Below are positions 50,881 through 60,359 of a DNA stretch of 64,000 bases, one piece after another. This DNA comes from DASYAE01 sp036501535 (GTDB taxonomy: Bacteria; Actinomycetota; Actinomycetes; Streptomycetales; Catenulisporaceae). The DNA is taken from assembly GCA_036501535.1 (NCBI GenBank), contig DASYAE010000186.1:26197-90196 (forward strand), given 5' to 3'. The notes below the pieces were generated by a model. The model was not told where the DNA came from. It made no database searches and worked only from the letters and a program-made list of their open reading frames with translations. The position numbers and the translations under genes are program-made. Numbering within the stretch: position 1 is the stretch's first letter; every line of letters starts with the position of its first letter.

Positions 50881-52491
50881 ATGTCCCACGCGATACCGGT
50901 ACTGCGCGACCAGGAGCCGGACCCGCGCAAGAACGCCGCGCCGCCGGAGAGCTTGAAGAACAGCTTGAAGAACACCGTGCCGGCCGGGAACACTGCGCCG
51001 GCTGGCAACGACCGGCTGCGGCAGCTGCGGCTGCGCCGGTTCTGGACCCAGGCGGAGTTCGCGGCCGCCTTCGAGGCGCGCTCGCGGCAGATCGGCCGGC
51101 CGCTGTCCCTCTCGGTGCGGCAGGTGCGCCGCTGGGAGAGCGACAACCCGCCGCTGCCGCTGCCGGCCTACCAGGCGGTGCTCGAGGCGCTGTTCGGCAT
51201 CCCGATCGAGGCCATGGGATTCCAGCCGAGCTGGGTGCGGCGGGACGGCGAGCGGTCCGCGCCGCCGGCGGTGGGGGGAGCGGGCGGCACACGGTCGTCG
51301 CAGGACGACCCGGAAAGGCAAGACCCTGTGAAAAGACGACAGTTCGTGGCCGGAGCGCTGGCCGCGGGATGCACCGCGGCCGTCGGGGACCGGCTGCGCG
51401 AGGCCGGGCGGCCGGACGGCGCGGCGGCCGCGCCGCACGTCCCGGCCGGGCCCGGGTACCCCGGCGTGTACGGAGACCTCGCGTCCCTCAACGGCTACTC
51501 GTTGATCGCCACGCAGCACCGGGCGCTCTACTGGTCGGTGCCGGCCGCCGCGATGTTCGCCCCGGTCGCCGCGCACGCCGAGCTCGGCCTCGGCCTGCTG
51601 CGCCGGGCCGGCTCCCCGGCGCTGCGCACCAGGCTGGCCGCGCCGGTCGCGCTGACCGCGCTGCTGGCCGCCCGGCTGGCCTTCTTCGACCTGCGCCAGC
51701 CGCAGCTGGCCGAGGGCTACTTCACCGTGGCGCTCGACACCGCCCGCGAGGCGGCGGACCGGCGGCTGACCGCCGCGGTGCTCGCGCACATGGCGTTCGT
51801 GCCCGCATACGCAGGCCGGCCCCGGCGGGCCAGGGAGCTGATGGCGCAGGCGCACCGGCAGGGGCGCGGCATGGCCGGTCCGCTGCAGACCGCCTGGATG
51901 TACGCGGTCGAGGCCGAGGTCGAGGCCAGGGGCGGCGGCGGGGCGGTGGCCAGGGACCTGATCAGCCGGTCCGAGGACGAGCTCGCGCGGGTCGGCTCCG
52001 ACCCGGCCGCGCCGGAGTTCGGCGCGGCGGCGCCGGCGGGCGCCGCGTTCGCCGGGGCAAGGTCCACGAGCACTGCGACGACGAACACCGCGGCCGGCCC
52101 GGCGGATCTCGACGAGCCGGACTGGCTCGACTTCTTCGACGCCGCCCGGCTCACCGGGTTCCGGGGATACTGCGCGCTGGCCACCGGCCGTCCGACCGAG
52201 GCCGCGACCGCGCTGGAGGCCACTCTGCGCGCGATGCCGCTGGAGGGCTCGAAGCAGCGCTCGGTCGCGCTGGCCGACCTGGCCGGCGCGCGGCTCGCGC
52301 AGCGCGAGCCGGAGGAGGCGGCCCGGCTGCTCGGCGGCGCGATCGGCCAGCTGCGCGCGCAGTGGTACGCGACCGGGGTCGACCGGGTCGACTCGGTGCG
52401 CCGCCGGCTCGGCTCCTCGCGCGTGCCGCTGCGCACGGTCACGACGCTCGACGAGGCCCGCCGGACCCTCGAGCTCAACCGCCCCGCGTAG
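50881..52491 (+). CDS. XRE/TPR regulatory protein
   Basis: A 536-residue protein. ATG 50881 follows GAGGAAGG; the longer frame to 50767 is ruled out by its composition. An XRE-type helix-turn-helix lies at about 40-100 (LRQLRLRRFWTQAEFAAAFEARSRQIGRPLSLSVRQVRRWES). After a linker comes KRRQFVAGALAAGCTAAVG, a motif seen in many large actinobacterial regulators. The remainder is helical TPR-like, rich in Ala and Leu (AARLGFLRG-type turns; GYCALATGRPTEAATALEA near 440). It resembles the NsdA-type regulators of development, a family-level comparison only. Confidence 0.75.
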   Translation: MSHAIPVLRDQEPDPRKNAAPPESLKNSLKNTVPAGNTAPAGNDRLRQLRLRRFWTQAEFAAAFEARSRQIGRPLSLSVRQVRRWESDNPPLPLPAYQAVLEALFGIPIEAMGFQPSWVRRDGERSAPPAVGGAGGTRSSQDDPERQDPVKRRQFVAGALAAGCTAAVGDRLREAGRPDGAAAAPHVPAGPGYPGVYGDLASLNGYSLIATQHRALYWSVPAAAMFAPVAAHAELGLGLLRRAGSPALRTRLAAPVALTALLAARLAFFDLRQPQLAEGYFTVALDTAREAADRRLTAAVLAHMAFVPAYAGRPRRARELMAQAHRQGRGMAGPLQTAWMYAVEAEVEARGGGGAVARDLISRSEDELARVGSDPAAPEFGAAAPAGAAFAGARSTSTATTNTAAGPADLDEPDWLDFFDAARLTGFRGYCALATGRPTEAATALEATLRAMPLEGSKQRSVALADLAGARLAQREPEEAARLLGGAIGQLRAQWYATGVDRVDSVRRRLGSSRVPLRTVTTLDEARRTLELNRPA

Positions 52492-52503
52492 CAGCGTGCT
52501 GCG

Positions 52504-52541
52504 GCTGCGGATAAGCGCCCGTCAGAGCACTTATCCGCAGC
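52504..52541. terminator. Bidirectional terminator, XRE gene / amylase
   Basis: GCTGCGGATAAG (52504-52515) and CTTATCCGCAGC (52530-52541) form a perfect 12-bp stem, with a 14-base loop, between convergent genes. Confidence 0.7.
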
Positions 52542-52548
52542 ACGGGGT

Positions 52549-54798
52549 TCAGCAGGAGCCGTAGCCGGCCCACGCGCCCACGGTGTCAGCCGCCGTATAC
52601 GAGCTGCCGGCGCCGTTGAAGTAGAAGTTCCGGTTCGCCACGCTGCCGCAGGAACTCGTCTCCTCCACGTTGCTCCACGAGCCGTTCAGGTCGACCTTGT
52701 AGTACAGCGTCGTCCCGGAGACGGCCGGCACGATGACCTGCCACGCGTCCGTGCCGGTCTGCGTCATCGGATAGAGGCCGGGCGACCAGTCCTGCGACGA
52801 CGGCATTCCGGTGCCCAGCGCCGAGAAGGCGCCCGCGATGTAGACGGTCGCGCCGCTCGGCGTGCCGGCCGGGACGTCGACATCGATGACGGCCTGCGCG
52901 CTGCCGCAGGTGTTCGGCCCGGCCCAGTTCGCCACCATGTCGGTCTCGGTGCCGCCGCCGACGGTCAGCGAGCGGTCCGCGACCGCGGCGCAGCCGCCCG
53001 ACTCCTCGACGTCCGCGAGCGACGTGCCCAGGTAGTACTTGTAGGAGAGCGATGCTTTGCTCGTGGCGGTGATCGTCGCGGTGTAGTGCGTCGCGTTGAG
53101 CTCGGTCATCTCGATTCCGCCGCCGGTCCAGTTGCTGCCGCCCTCGCCGAGGACCGACAGGTCCCCGTCGATGTACACGCTCAGGCCGGCTGCCGCCGTG
53201 TTGACCGGCACCGTGACATCCACCGTCTCGGTGTAGGTGCCGGGCGGGCTGGACGAGCCGGTCCCGGTGACCGCCGAGTCGACGTCGAAGGCGACCGAGC
53301 CGTTCGCCGGCACGGTGACCGTCGCCTTGCCGCCGGAGACGGCGATGCCGCTTCCGGAACACGATCCGCCGCTGTAGGTGTCGTTGACGATGTCGCAGTA
53401 CGTTCCGTTGGGCAGGCCGGTGGTGAACGTCGAGGTCTGCGCGGACGAGCCGTTGTTGATCGCGATCCAGGCGTCGGCGCCGCGGGAGAAGGCGATCAGG
53501 TCGTTGCCGTCCGTCGTCCAGTTCGCGACCGCGTCGCCGTCCGTGTAGGCCAGGTCGTGCCAGCCGACCATCGCGTCGATCGCAGGGTTCTGCTCGGTGC
53601 ACTCCCAGGCGCCGGTGCCGCAGACGGTGTTCGTCACGAAGCCGCTCGCGCCGTCCGGCGGCGCCTGGTTGAAGCTGCCGAACTCGAAGCCGGAGAAGAT
53701 CTGCGGCGTGCCGTAGCCGTAGGCCAGCAGGAACTCGTCGGCCAGCAGGTATTCGGCGCCGTTGCTGTAGTCCAGCGTCGGCGGCGAGGCCCGCTCGGTG
53801 TCCTGGTTGGTGACGAAGCTGGAGGCGTCGGCGCTGGGCAGTTCGGGGCTGAACGAGTCGAGCGCGGCGAGGGCGCCGTTCTCGAAGTCGTCGGTCAGCG
53901 CGAAGGAGTAGTCGAACGAGGTGACCGATCCCTCCGGCTCGAACGAGGTCGGGTTCAGCCGCGAGTCCTGGCCGCTGGAGCCGGGGTAGACCTCCTGCGT
54001 GACGAAGACCGGCTGGCCGGTGGTCGTGTCGGGGTTCAGCATCGACTCGATCGCGGCGATGTCGCTCTCGCCGATCTCGGTGGCCGAGTCGAGCCGGAAG
54101 CCGTCCACGCCGTCGGCGATCAGGCTATTGAGGAAGCCGGCTTCAGTGCTGCGGACGTAGCCGGTCTCGGTGGCCAGGTCGGGCAGTCCCTCCAGGCGGC
54201 ACTGCGTGACATCGGTGTAGCTGAGCCAGTTGTCGATGCTGTTGTTGGACTCCGGGCAGTTCGCCGGATAGCTGTGGAAGTCCCCTGAGCTGTAGGCGGG
54301 ATAGGTCAGGCTGCCGGAGTTGAAGGACTGGCCGCCATAGCTGGTGTCCTGGCCGCCGTCACCGGCGGCCATGTGGTTGAGCACCGCGTCGACGTAGACC
54401 TTCACCCCGGCGGCATGGCAGGCCTGGACCATCGACTGGAACTGCGCCGGCGTGCCCATCCGGCTGTTCAGCGAGTAGTCGACCGGCTGGTAGACGTCCC
54501 ACCAGTAGTGGTCGACGTTGTCGTAGGAATCCTCGGGCGGGGCGACCTGCACGGCCGCGAAGCCGTCCGGGCCGAGCACGTTCGTGCAGTCGGCGGCGAC
54601 CGAGGTCCAGTTGTACTCGAAGAGGTTCGCGGTGACGTTCTTCTCGAGCGCCGCCGCGGCGTGCGCGGCCGGCGCGGCCGCGATCGTGGCGGTGGCCGCG
54701 GTGGCGACGGGGACGAGGCCCGCGGCGGCGAGGGCGCCGGCGGCGAGCAGCGCGGCGCGGCGGGATTCCGGGCGAATGCGTGGGCTGTGATTGTGCAC
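52549..54798 (-). CDS. Secreted GH13 alpha-amylase with two starch-binding modules
   Basis: A 749-residue extracellular enzyme. GTG 54798 has GGAG at seven bases. The signal peptide is about 1-48. The GH13 regions are DAVLNHM (I), GFRLDSATE (II, nucleophile Asp237), FVTQEVYPG (III, acid Glu269) and FVTNQDTER (IV). Region IV normally has NHD; here residue 332 is Gln. Region II lacks the Lys-His pair of classical amylases. All three carboxylates are kept. Two CBM20-like modules (about 535-635 and 640-749) close the protein, each with a Cys pair. It lies behind the glucoamylase gene on the same strand. Confidence 0.85.
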   Translation of the reverse strand: MHNHSPRIRPESRRAALLAAGALAAAGLVPVATAATATIAAAPAAHAAAALEKNVTANLFEYNWTSVAADCTNVLGPDGFAAVQVAPPEDSYDNVDHYWWDVYQPVDYSLNSRMGTPAQFQSMVQACHAAGVKVYVDAVLNHMAAGDGGQDTSYGGQSFNSGSLTYPAYSSGDFHSYPANCPESNNSIDNWLSYTDVTQCRLEGLPDLATETGYVRSTEAGFLNSLIADGVDGFRLDSATEIGESDIAAIESMLNPDTTTGQPVFVTQEVYPGSSGQDSRLNPTSFEPEGSVTSFDYSFALTDDFENGALAALDSFSPELPSADASSFVTNQDTERASPPTLDYSNGAEYLLADEFLLAYGYGTPQIFSGFEFGSFNQAPPDGASGFVTNTVCGTGAWECTEQNPAIDAMVGWHDLAYTDGDAVANWTTDGNDLIAFSRGADAWIAINNGSSAQTSTFTTGLPNGTYCDIVNDTYSGGSCSGSGIAVSGGKATVTVPANGSVAFDVDSAVTGTGSSSPPGTYTETVDVTVPVNTAAAGLSVYIDGDLSVLGEGGSNWTGGGIEMTELNATHYTATITATSKASLSYKYYLGTSLADVEESGGCAAVADRSLTVGGGTETDMVANWAGPNTCGSAQAVIDVDVPAGTPSGATVYIAGAFSALGTGMPSSQDWSPGLYPMTQTGTDAWQVIVPAVSGTTLYYKVDLNGSWSNVEETSSCGSVANRNFYFNGAGSSYTAADTVGAWAGYGSC

Positions 54799-54845
54799 AG
54801 TCTGCTCCGTTGCGTGACTGCTTCTGGTGCTCGGGATGTAGTGCC

Positions 54846-54890
54846 GGGGGCCGCGGCGCCGCGCGGCGCTGCGATGGCGCCGCAGCCCCC
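54846..54890 (-). terminator. Terminator between glucoamylase and amylase genes
   Basis: GGGGGCCGCGGCGCC (54846-54860) and GGCGCCGCAGCCCCC (54876-54890) pair with one mismatch. It separates two starch genes on the same strand, so the amylase probably has its own promoter or is expressed by read-through. Confidence 0.6.
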
Positions 54891-54905
54891 GGATCTGGAT
54901 CGCGT

Positions 54906-57900
54906 TCAGCAGCCGTTCAGGCCGGCCCAGTCGACGACTGTGTCATTGGCCGTGTACGAGCTGTCCGCGCCGTTGAACGTGAAGGAGCGGTTGCTCACGT
55001 AGCCGCAGCCGCTCGCCTCCTCGACGTCGGTCCAGCTGCCGTCGAGGTCGAACTTGTACTGCAGGGTGCTGCCGGAGACCGCCGGGACCAGGACCTGCCA
55101 GGTGTCCGCGCCGGTCTTCGTCATCGGATACAGGTTCGCGGTCCAGTCGTCGGCCGAGGCCATGCCGATGTCGAGCGCGGAGAAGGCGCCGGCGATGTAG
55201 ACCGTGCCGGTGCTCGGCGTCGAGGAGGGAACCGTCAGGTCGATGACGGCCTGTGCGTTGCCGCAGGTGTTCGGGCCCTCCCAGTTGGCCACCGTGTCGC
55301 TCTGCGTGCCGTTGCCGATCGAGGCCGAGCGGTTGTTGACGTAGCCGCAGGACGCCGTCTCCTCGGAGTTGCTCCAGTTCCCGCCGAGGTCGTACTTGTA
55401 CTGCAGCGTCGCGGCGCCGGTCGCGGTGACCGTCGCGGTGTAGTGCGTGTCGTCGACCTTTGTCATCGCCACGCCGGCCGCGGCCCAGTCCGTCCCGCCG
55501 TCGCCCAGCACGGAGAAGTTCCCGTCCAGGTAGACGGTGTCGCCGGAGGCGGCGGTGTTGACCGGGACCGTCACGTCGAACGTCTCGGTGAAGCCCCCGG
55601 AGCCCGCGGCCGCCGTCGTCGCGGAGACCGCGCCGCTCGCCGCCGAGGTGCCCGCGCTGTTGTAGGCCTCGACCGTGTACGAGTACGTGGTCGAGGGGCT
55701 CAGCCCGGTGTCCGTGTACGTGGCCGTACTCGTGGTGCCGACCTGGGTTCCGTTGCGCAGCACCGCGTATCCGGTCGCGCCGGTCGAGGCGGACCAGGAG
55801 AGCGAGACGGTGGTCGAGGTCTCGCCGGTGGCCTTGAGGCCGGTCGGCGCGCTCGGCGGGTTGGTCGCGGTCGAGGTGCAGGTGCCGAAGGTCTGGCAGA
55901 CGACCGGCGGGGTGTCCAGGTCGGACTTGGCCGAGACGTCGTCGGCCAGCCGCACGTACTGCGCCATCGACCACATCAGCGGGGTGGCCGAGTTGTCCGG
56001 CTGCCCGAGCGTCCAGCCCTCGGAGGAGGCCGTCGAGCTGCTCCAGACCTGCTCCGGGATCTGCCCGTCGGCGCTCGCCGACTCCTGCATCGTGACCAGT
56101 TCGGCCTGCGCGTCGGTCAGGTCGCCGTTCGCGACGTCGTACTCGCCGCGCTCGCCGTTGAACACCGGCCACAGGTTGCCGACGCCGGCGCCGGTGTAGT
56201 CCGCCCCGGTCGAGGTCTCGCCGTAGCCGTCGTGGTTGTAGCGGTGGAACATCAGGCCCTGCGGCGTCTGGACGCCGATGGTCGAGTCGACCACGGCCAG
56301 CGAGCCGGTGATGTCGCTCGACGAGGCGGCCTTGATGCCGAGCCGGACCAGCTCCAGGAATCCGGCGTCGACGATGTCGCGCTGGTCGTAGCTGCCGCCG
56401 CCGTTGGCGAGGGAGATGGTGTTGCTGTCGTCCGGGGTGCCGTTCACCGCGTCGCGGATGAAGTAGCTGCCGTTGCCGAGCGGGCCGTTCGTGGTGTAGG
56501 TCCAGCCGTCCACCTCGCCGGCCCAGGTCTTCGCGGTGTTCAGATACGTGGCGGCGTCGCTCGAGTCGCCCTGGTCGCCGGCCAGCACCGAGGCGCAGAC
56601 CAGTCCGGCGATCTCGGCCGCGATCGTCGAGGGCGAATACCCGGAGTTCTCCTCCCAGCGCTCCTGGCCGGTGTACGGGCCGTTCGAGACGAGGTAGTTC
56701 GCCTCGGTCTTCAGCACGCTCCAGTCCGACGCGCTGGTGTCGTTCAGCTGGTAGGCCAGGATGATCGGGTCGGCGGACTCGTCCATCTGCTGGCCGCTCC
56801 ACTCCTGGTTGCCGTCGAGCCAGGTGTTCTGCTTCGCCTCGCCGCTGGATTCGATCTCGTACTTGAGGATGTAGGAGAGGGCCGCGCTCGCGTCCGTGGA
56901 GTCGCCGGAGGCCAGCAGCGCGGCGGCCATCTCGTACTCGTCGCGGGTCCAGACCAGGTGGTAGCCGTGGTTGCCGGCGCTCGCGGCGCTGTCCGAGGCG
57001 CCCCACGGGTCGGTGGGCGAGGCGACGAAGCCGCCGACGTAGGTCTTGTCCTCGTCCGCCTTCAGCTCCATCAGCGAGACGTAGTACTGATTCAGCAGCG
57101 CGGCGTTCCCGGTCACCGAGGCCGGCGCCGCGTCGAGGCCGGCCTGCCAGGAGTGCCAGCCGGCTTCGTAGCTGCTCTCCAGCGAGGTGAAGCCGGCGCC
57201 CAGCGCGCCCGAGGCGTCCGTGATCGCGGCCGACTCGCTGGTGTCGAAGGCCAGCGCGAGGGTGAAGGTGGTCGAGCCGGAGGCGTTGACCGGGATCTGC
57301 GCGGTCTGGTCCAGGTGCCCGCTGCTCGACACGCCGGAGTACGTGGTGCCGAGCGAGTAGCCTGACGTCAGCTCACTGGCGCCGGAGCTGCTGGTCCCGA
57401 CGTAGCCGGTGCTCGAGGCGGTGAAGCCGGTGCTCGCGGCCAGCGCGCTGGCCACGGATCCGTTGACGGCCTCGAGGTCCCCGCTGGCGGTGTCGGTCCC
57501 GCCGGTGTTGCCGTCGCCCTGGTTGTCCAGGTAGGGCTGGTAGTCGGCGTAGAGGGAGAGCGGCTTCGAGGTCTTGTTCGTGAACGTGGTCTGCACCAGG
57601 ATCACGCTGGAGTTCGGGTCCGCGACGTAGGTCTTGGCGATCGTGAAGTCGCCGTTCGTGGCGGTGTTCGTCTGCTGCCAGGTGAGCGAGGTCGGGTCGG
57701 CCAGCGTCACGGCGTGCGCGGTGTTGGAGACCTCCGAGTCGGCGAACGTGGAGCCGTCGCTGACGTAGTACTGCAGGCCGTAGGTGTCCGGCTCGTCGGT
57801 CTCCGGGTAGAAGGCGTTCTCCAGCTCGCCGTCGCCGAGGGTGTACCAGACCTTTGACGAGGAGCTGGTCGAGGTGGCGAAGCCCTGGACCCCGCCGCTC

Positions 57901-58061
57901 TCGTTCCAGAAGGGGGTGCTGCCGGGGCCGCCGGACGCGGTGGCGGCGTGGGCGGGCGCGCTCGCGGCGAAGGTCATCGCGGCGACCAAGCAGGCGGTCG
58001 CGAGGACGGGGACCATCCGGGGTCTGGTTCGCAGGCGGCGCGACGGTATTGCGGCAACCAT
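54906..58061 (-). CDS. Secreted GH15 glucoamylase/glucodextranase with Fn3 and two starch-binding modules
   Basis: A 1051-residue extracellular enzyme. ATG 58061 has GGAG nine bases upstream. The signal peptide is about 1-39, ending PAHA. Domain order: bacterial GH15 N-terminal beta domain (about 45-290), (alpha/alpha)6 barrel (about 300-720), Fn3 (about 745-830), two CBM20-like modules (about 840-945, 950-1051). The general acid Glu is in WSGQQMDESADPI and the base Glu in LWPVFNGERGEYDV. It releases glucose from starch or dextran ends; substrate choice between alpha-1,4 and alpha-1,6 is not certain. Its modules closely resemble those of the adjacent amylase. Confidence 0.87.
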   Translation of the reverse strand: MVAAIPSRRLRTRPRMVPVLATACLVAAMTFAASAPAHAATASGGPGSTPFWNESGGVQGFATSTSSSSKVWYTLGDGELENAFYPETDEPDTYGLQYYVSDGSTFADSEVSNTAHAVTLADPTSLTWQQTNTATNGDFTIAKTYVADPNSSVILVQTTFTNKTSKPLSLYADYQPYLDNQGDGNTGGTDTASGDLEAVNGSVASALAASTGFTASSTGYVGTSSSGASELTSGYSLGTTYSGVSSSGHLDQTAQIPVNASGSTTFTLALAFDTSESAAITDASGALGAGFTSLESSYEAGWHSWQAGLDAAPASVTGNAALLNQYYVSLMELKADEDKTYVGGFVASPTDPWGASDSAASAGNHGYHLVWTRDEYEMAAALLASGDSTDASAALSYILKYEIESSGEAKQNTWLDGNQEWSGQQMDESADPIILAYQLNDTSASDWSVLKTEANYLVSNGPYTGQERWEENSGYSPSTIAAEIAGLVCASVLAGDQGDSSDAATYLNTAKTWAGEVDGWTYTTNGPLGNGSYFIRDAVNGTPDDSNTISLANGGGSYDQRDIVDAGFLELVRLGIKAASSSDITGSLAVVDSTIGVQTPQGLMFHRYNHDGYGETSTGADYTGAGVGNLWPVFNGERGEYDVANGDLTDAQAELVTMQESASADGQIPEQVWSSSTASSEGWTLGQPDNSATPLMWSMAQYVRLADDVSAKSDLDTPPVVCQTFGTCTSTATNPPSAPTGLKATGETSTTVSLSWSASTGATGYAVLRNGTQVGTTSTATYTDTGLSPSTTYSYTVEAYNSAGTSAASGAVSATTAAAGSGGFTETFDVTVPVNTAASGDTVYLDGNFSVLGDGGTDWAAAGVAMTKVDDTHYTATVTATGAATLQYKYDLGGNWSNSEETASCGYVNNRSASIGNGTQSDTVANWEGPNTCGNAQAVIDLTVPSSTPSTGTVYIAGAFSALDIGMASADDWTANLYPMTKTGADTWQVLVPAVSGSTLQYKFDLDGSWTDVEEASGCGYVSNRSFTFNGADSSYTANDTVVDWAGLNGC

Positions 58062-58524
58062 CTTCAGTTCTCCGTTGAACACGGTGGTGCACGGGTGTGG
58101 GTGGGTGCTCACCTTCCCGCGCCGCCTCTGCCCTGTCCCGGTCGGTGGATCGAGGGTTCCCGGGTACTCAGCAGCCGCCTGGTTGGTTGCGCGGGGGAAC
58201 AAAATCGTGAGCTGAGCGCAAGGTAGCGAAAAGAATCCGGATGCGCCAGCCCCGATTCGGCCCGGAGACCCGGTCTTTACCCGTCGAATTCGTTGCGCGC
58301 GACGGCGATTGGCCGCAACGGCGCCTTCTGCGACAAATTCCGTCCCGGCGCCGCCGGCCGCCGCGCGGCCGGGCCGCCACGTATATAAGACATCAGATAG
58401 TCATGCACATATTCGAAGCCGAACTCGCGCTGCACGGGCCGTCGCGGCACTCCGGCGTTTGAGTCCCGCTGAGATTCGTCGTCTGCTCTTGCCCCCGCGG
58501 TCGCGGATCATCGAGAGTCGCGCA
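58062..58524. other. Divergent intergenic region, glucoamylase / membrane protein
   Basis: A 463-base gap. It has an inverted repeat CGTTGCG (58291-58297) / CGCAACG (58314-58320), a possible LacI-type site, and an AT-rich patch with TATATAAG and GATAGT (58382-58402) likely to contain the plus-strand promoter. Frames in it are shadows. Confidence 0.5.
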
Positions 58525-60036
58525 GTGGATACCCTGATACGCCCGGCCCCGGCCGGCGATCCCGTCCGCGCCGCGCCGACCCCGGCCGCCATGCGCCTGC
58601 GGTTGGACACTCCCCGCACCCTGCTGCTGATCGGCCTCGGTCTGATCGCGCTCTGCATCGCGCTCGTGCTGGTCATGGTCTCGGGCGCGTCGTCGGCGCG
58701 CGGCGGCCTGTCGGCGATGCAGGCCAAGGCGAACGAGGTCTCGGCCACCAACGACCTGTACTTCCGGCTCGGCGACATGGACGCGCAGGCCGCCGACGTG
58801 CTCCTGGTCGGCTTCCACCCGACCATCGCAGTGCCCTCCTCCGTGGACGCCGCCGCGTCGATGGCGAACTATCAGGCCGACCGCGCCGCGGCCGACTCCG
58901 ATCTGCAGCTGATCGCCACCAATCCCGCGCTGGCCGCGCCCTACCGCAATCTGCTCGACGACCTCGGCGGCTACGAGGGGCTGGTCGCCGAGGCCTTCTA
59001 CATCGATCAGAACACGCAGAACGAGGCGCCGGCCCGCCCGCCGTCCGCGGCGCTCGCGCTCTACGAGACGGCCACCGGCCGGATGCACGGCGACCTGCTG
59101 CCGACCGCGGCGCAGATCACCAAGGCCGACGTCGGCGACGTGGACGGCGCGTACGGCGGCGACACCGACGCGATGACCGGCTACAGCTGGGCGGCCGGGC
59201 TGCTGACCCTGGCGGTGCTGGCCGCCCTGGCGCTGGCCAACCGGTCCCTCGGCCGCCGCTTCCGGCGGGTCCTCGCCCCCGCGCTGCTGGCGGCCTTTGT
59301 GCTGGCCGCGGTGGTCGGCGGGAGCGCCCTGGGCATGCTGCAGACTGAATTAGGGCACTTCACCACGGCCAAGGCGGACGCCTTCGACTCGATCAATGTA
59401 CTGACCTCGGCCCGCGCCGTCTCGGACGACGCGAACGCGAGCGAGAGCCGCTGGCTGCTCGACCCGACCCCGGCGTTCCAGCGCGACTTCTTCACCGACG
59501 CGGTCCAGGTGTTGGACCCGGACGCGATCACCGCACAGGCCGCCGCGACCGCTCCGACGACCTACTACGACGCGGTCGCGAACGGCACCGGCACGCCGTC
59601 GCTCAGCCTCGACGCCGGGTTCAACACCGTGTCCTTCGGCGGGCAGACCCGAGTCGAGGGCCAGGGGGATCTCGGCAAGGAACTGGCCAACATCACCTTC
59701 CCCGGCGAGGCGCGGGCCGCGTATGACGCGGTGGTCGCCTACAACGCCTACATCCAGGACGACGCGACGATCCGCGAGGACGCGGCCGAGGGGAACCTCG
59801 CCGCCGCGGTGACGTTCGACGTCGGCCTGCAGCCGGGCCAGTCCAACCACGACTTCGGGGTCTACGACCGTGACCTGCTCGCCGTGATCGGGATCAACCA
59901 GAGCGCCTTCCAGGCCGCCGTGTCGCAGGGCACGTCGGAACTCGGCGTCTGGGACTGGCTGCCGTTCGCGCTGGCCGCGGCGCTGCCGGTGCTGATCGCT
60001 GGGGCGGTCTACCCGCGGCTGCGCGAATACAGCTGA
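58525..60036 (+). CDS. Membrane protein with two sensor-like helical ectodomains
   Basis: A 503-residue protein. The start is taken at GTG 58525 (GAGAG upstream). Helix 1 lies near 35-57 (LLLIGLGLIALCIALVLVMV), then a helical extracellular domain (GGLSAMQAKANEVSATNDLYFRL...), helices near 225-240 and 255-275, a second ectodomain and a last helix near the C-terminus (WLPFALAAALPVLIAGAV). The ectodomains resemble the four-helix bundles of chemoreceptors, but there is no kinase, HAMP or signalling domain. Related proteins lie near serine/threonine kinase genes in Streptomyces; none is present here. Function unknown. Confidence 0.65.
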   Translation: MDTLIRPAPAGDPVRAAPTPAAMRLRLDTPRTLLLIGLGLIALCIALVLVMVSGASSARGGLSAMQAKANEVSATNDLYFRLGDMDAQAADVLLVGFHPTIAVPSSVDAAASMANYQADRAAADSDLQLIATNPALAAPYRNLLDDLGGYEGLVAEAFYIDQNTQNEAPARPPSAALALYETATGRMHGDLLPTAAQITKADVGDVDGAYGGDTDAMTGYSWAAGLLTLAVLAALALANRSLGRRFRRVLAPALLAAFVLAAVVGGSALGMLQTELGHFTTAKADAFDSINVLTSARAVSDDANASESRWLLDPTPAFQRDFFTDAVQVLDPDAITAQAAATAPTTYYDAVANGTGTPSLSLDAGFNTVSFGGQTRVEGQGDLGKELANITFPGEARAAYDAVVAYNAYIQDDATIREDAAEGNLAAAVTFDVGLQPGQSNHDFGVYDRDLLAVIGINQSAFQAAVSQGTSELGVWDWLPFALAAALPVLIAGAVYPRLREYS

Positions 60037-60359
60037 CCGGGCCGACGCCATCGGAGGGCGGATGAGCGCGGCGGGGCCCCGCGCCGGACAGTGCGCCGCT
60101 GCCTCCGGACCAGGGCCCGGCCGCGTCGGCGGCTGAGCCAACCTCTTGTAATATCCCGGGGCCGCGCCCTGCCTCGGCGGCGTATGGGCCCGTCGTTGCG
60201 AAACTGTGTCAGTACAGTGACCGCGGGGTGCCTGATCGGCCGCGCCTGATCGGCCGCGCACCGGGCTGCGGACCGCGCGGCGAAGGCACCGCGGCCTGCC
60301 CCGGCAGCACCCCGGTCGCCGTTTGCGGCGCGCCGGGAGAACAGCGGTCCCGGCCAGCG
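60037..60359. other. Gap with decayed coding sequence and tandem repeat
   Basis: The 323 bases between the membrane protein stop and the conserved end of the USP remnant. An open frame from the USP remnant runs through it on the minus strand, but its composition (Arg-rich, RRGRARPRD) shows it is not a real protein. It holds the 14-base tandem repeat at 60231-60258. Confidence 0.5.
60231..60258 (+). repeat. Perfect tandem duplication of 14 bases
   Basis: CCTGATCGGCCGCG occurs twice without a gap (60231-60244, 60245-60258). Confidence 0.85.

Noticed and set aside
54780..57365. An 861-residue open frame antisense to the glucoamylase
   Set aside because: Composition (Arg, Gly, Val, Asp runs) is that of a frame shadow; the opposite strand has complete GH15 motifs.
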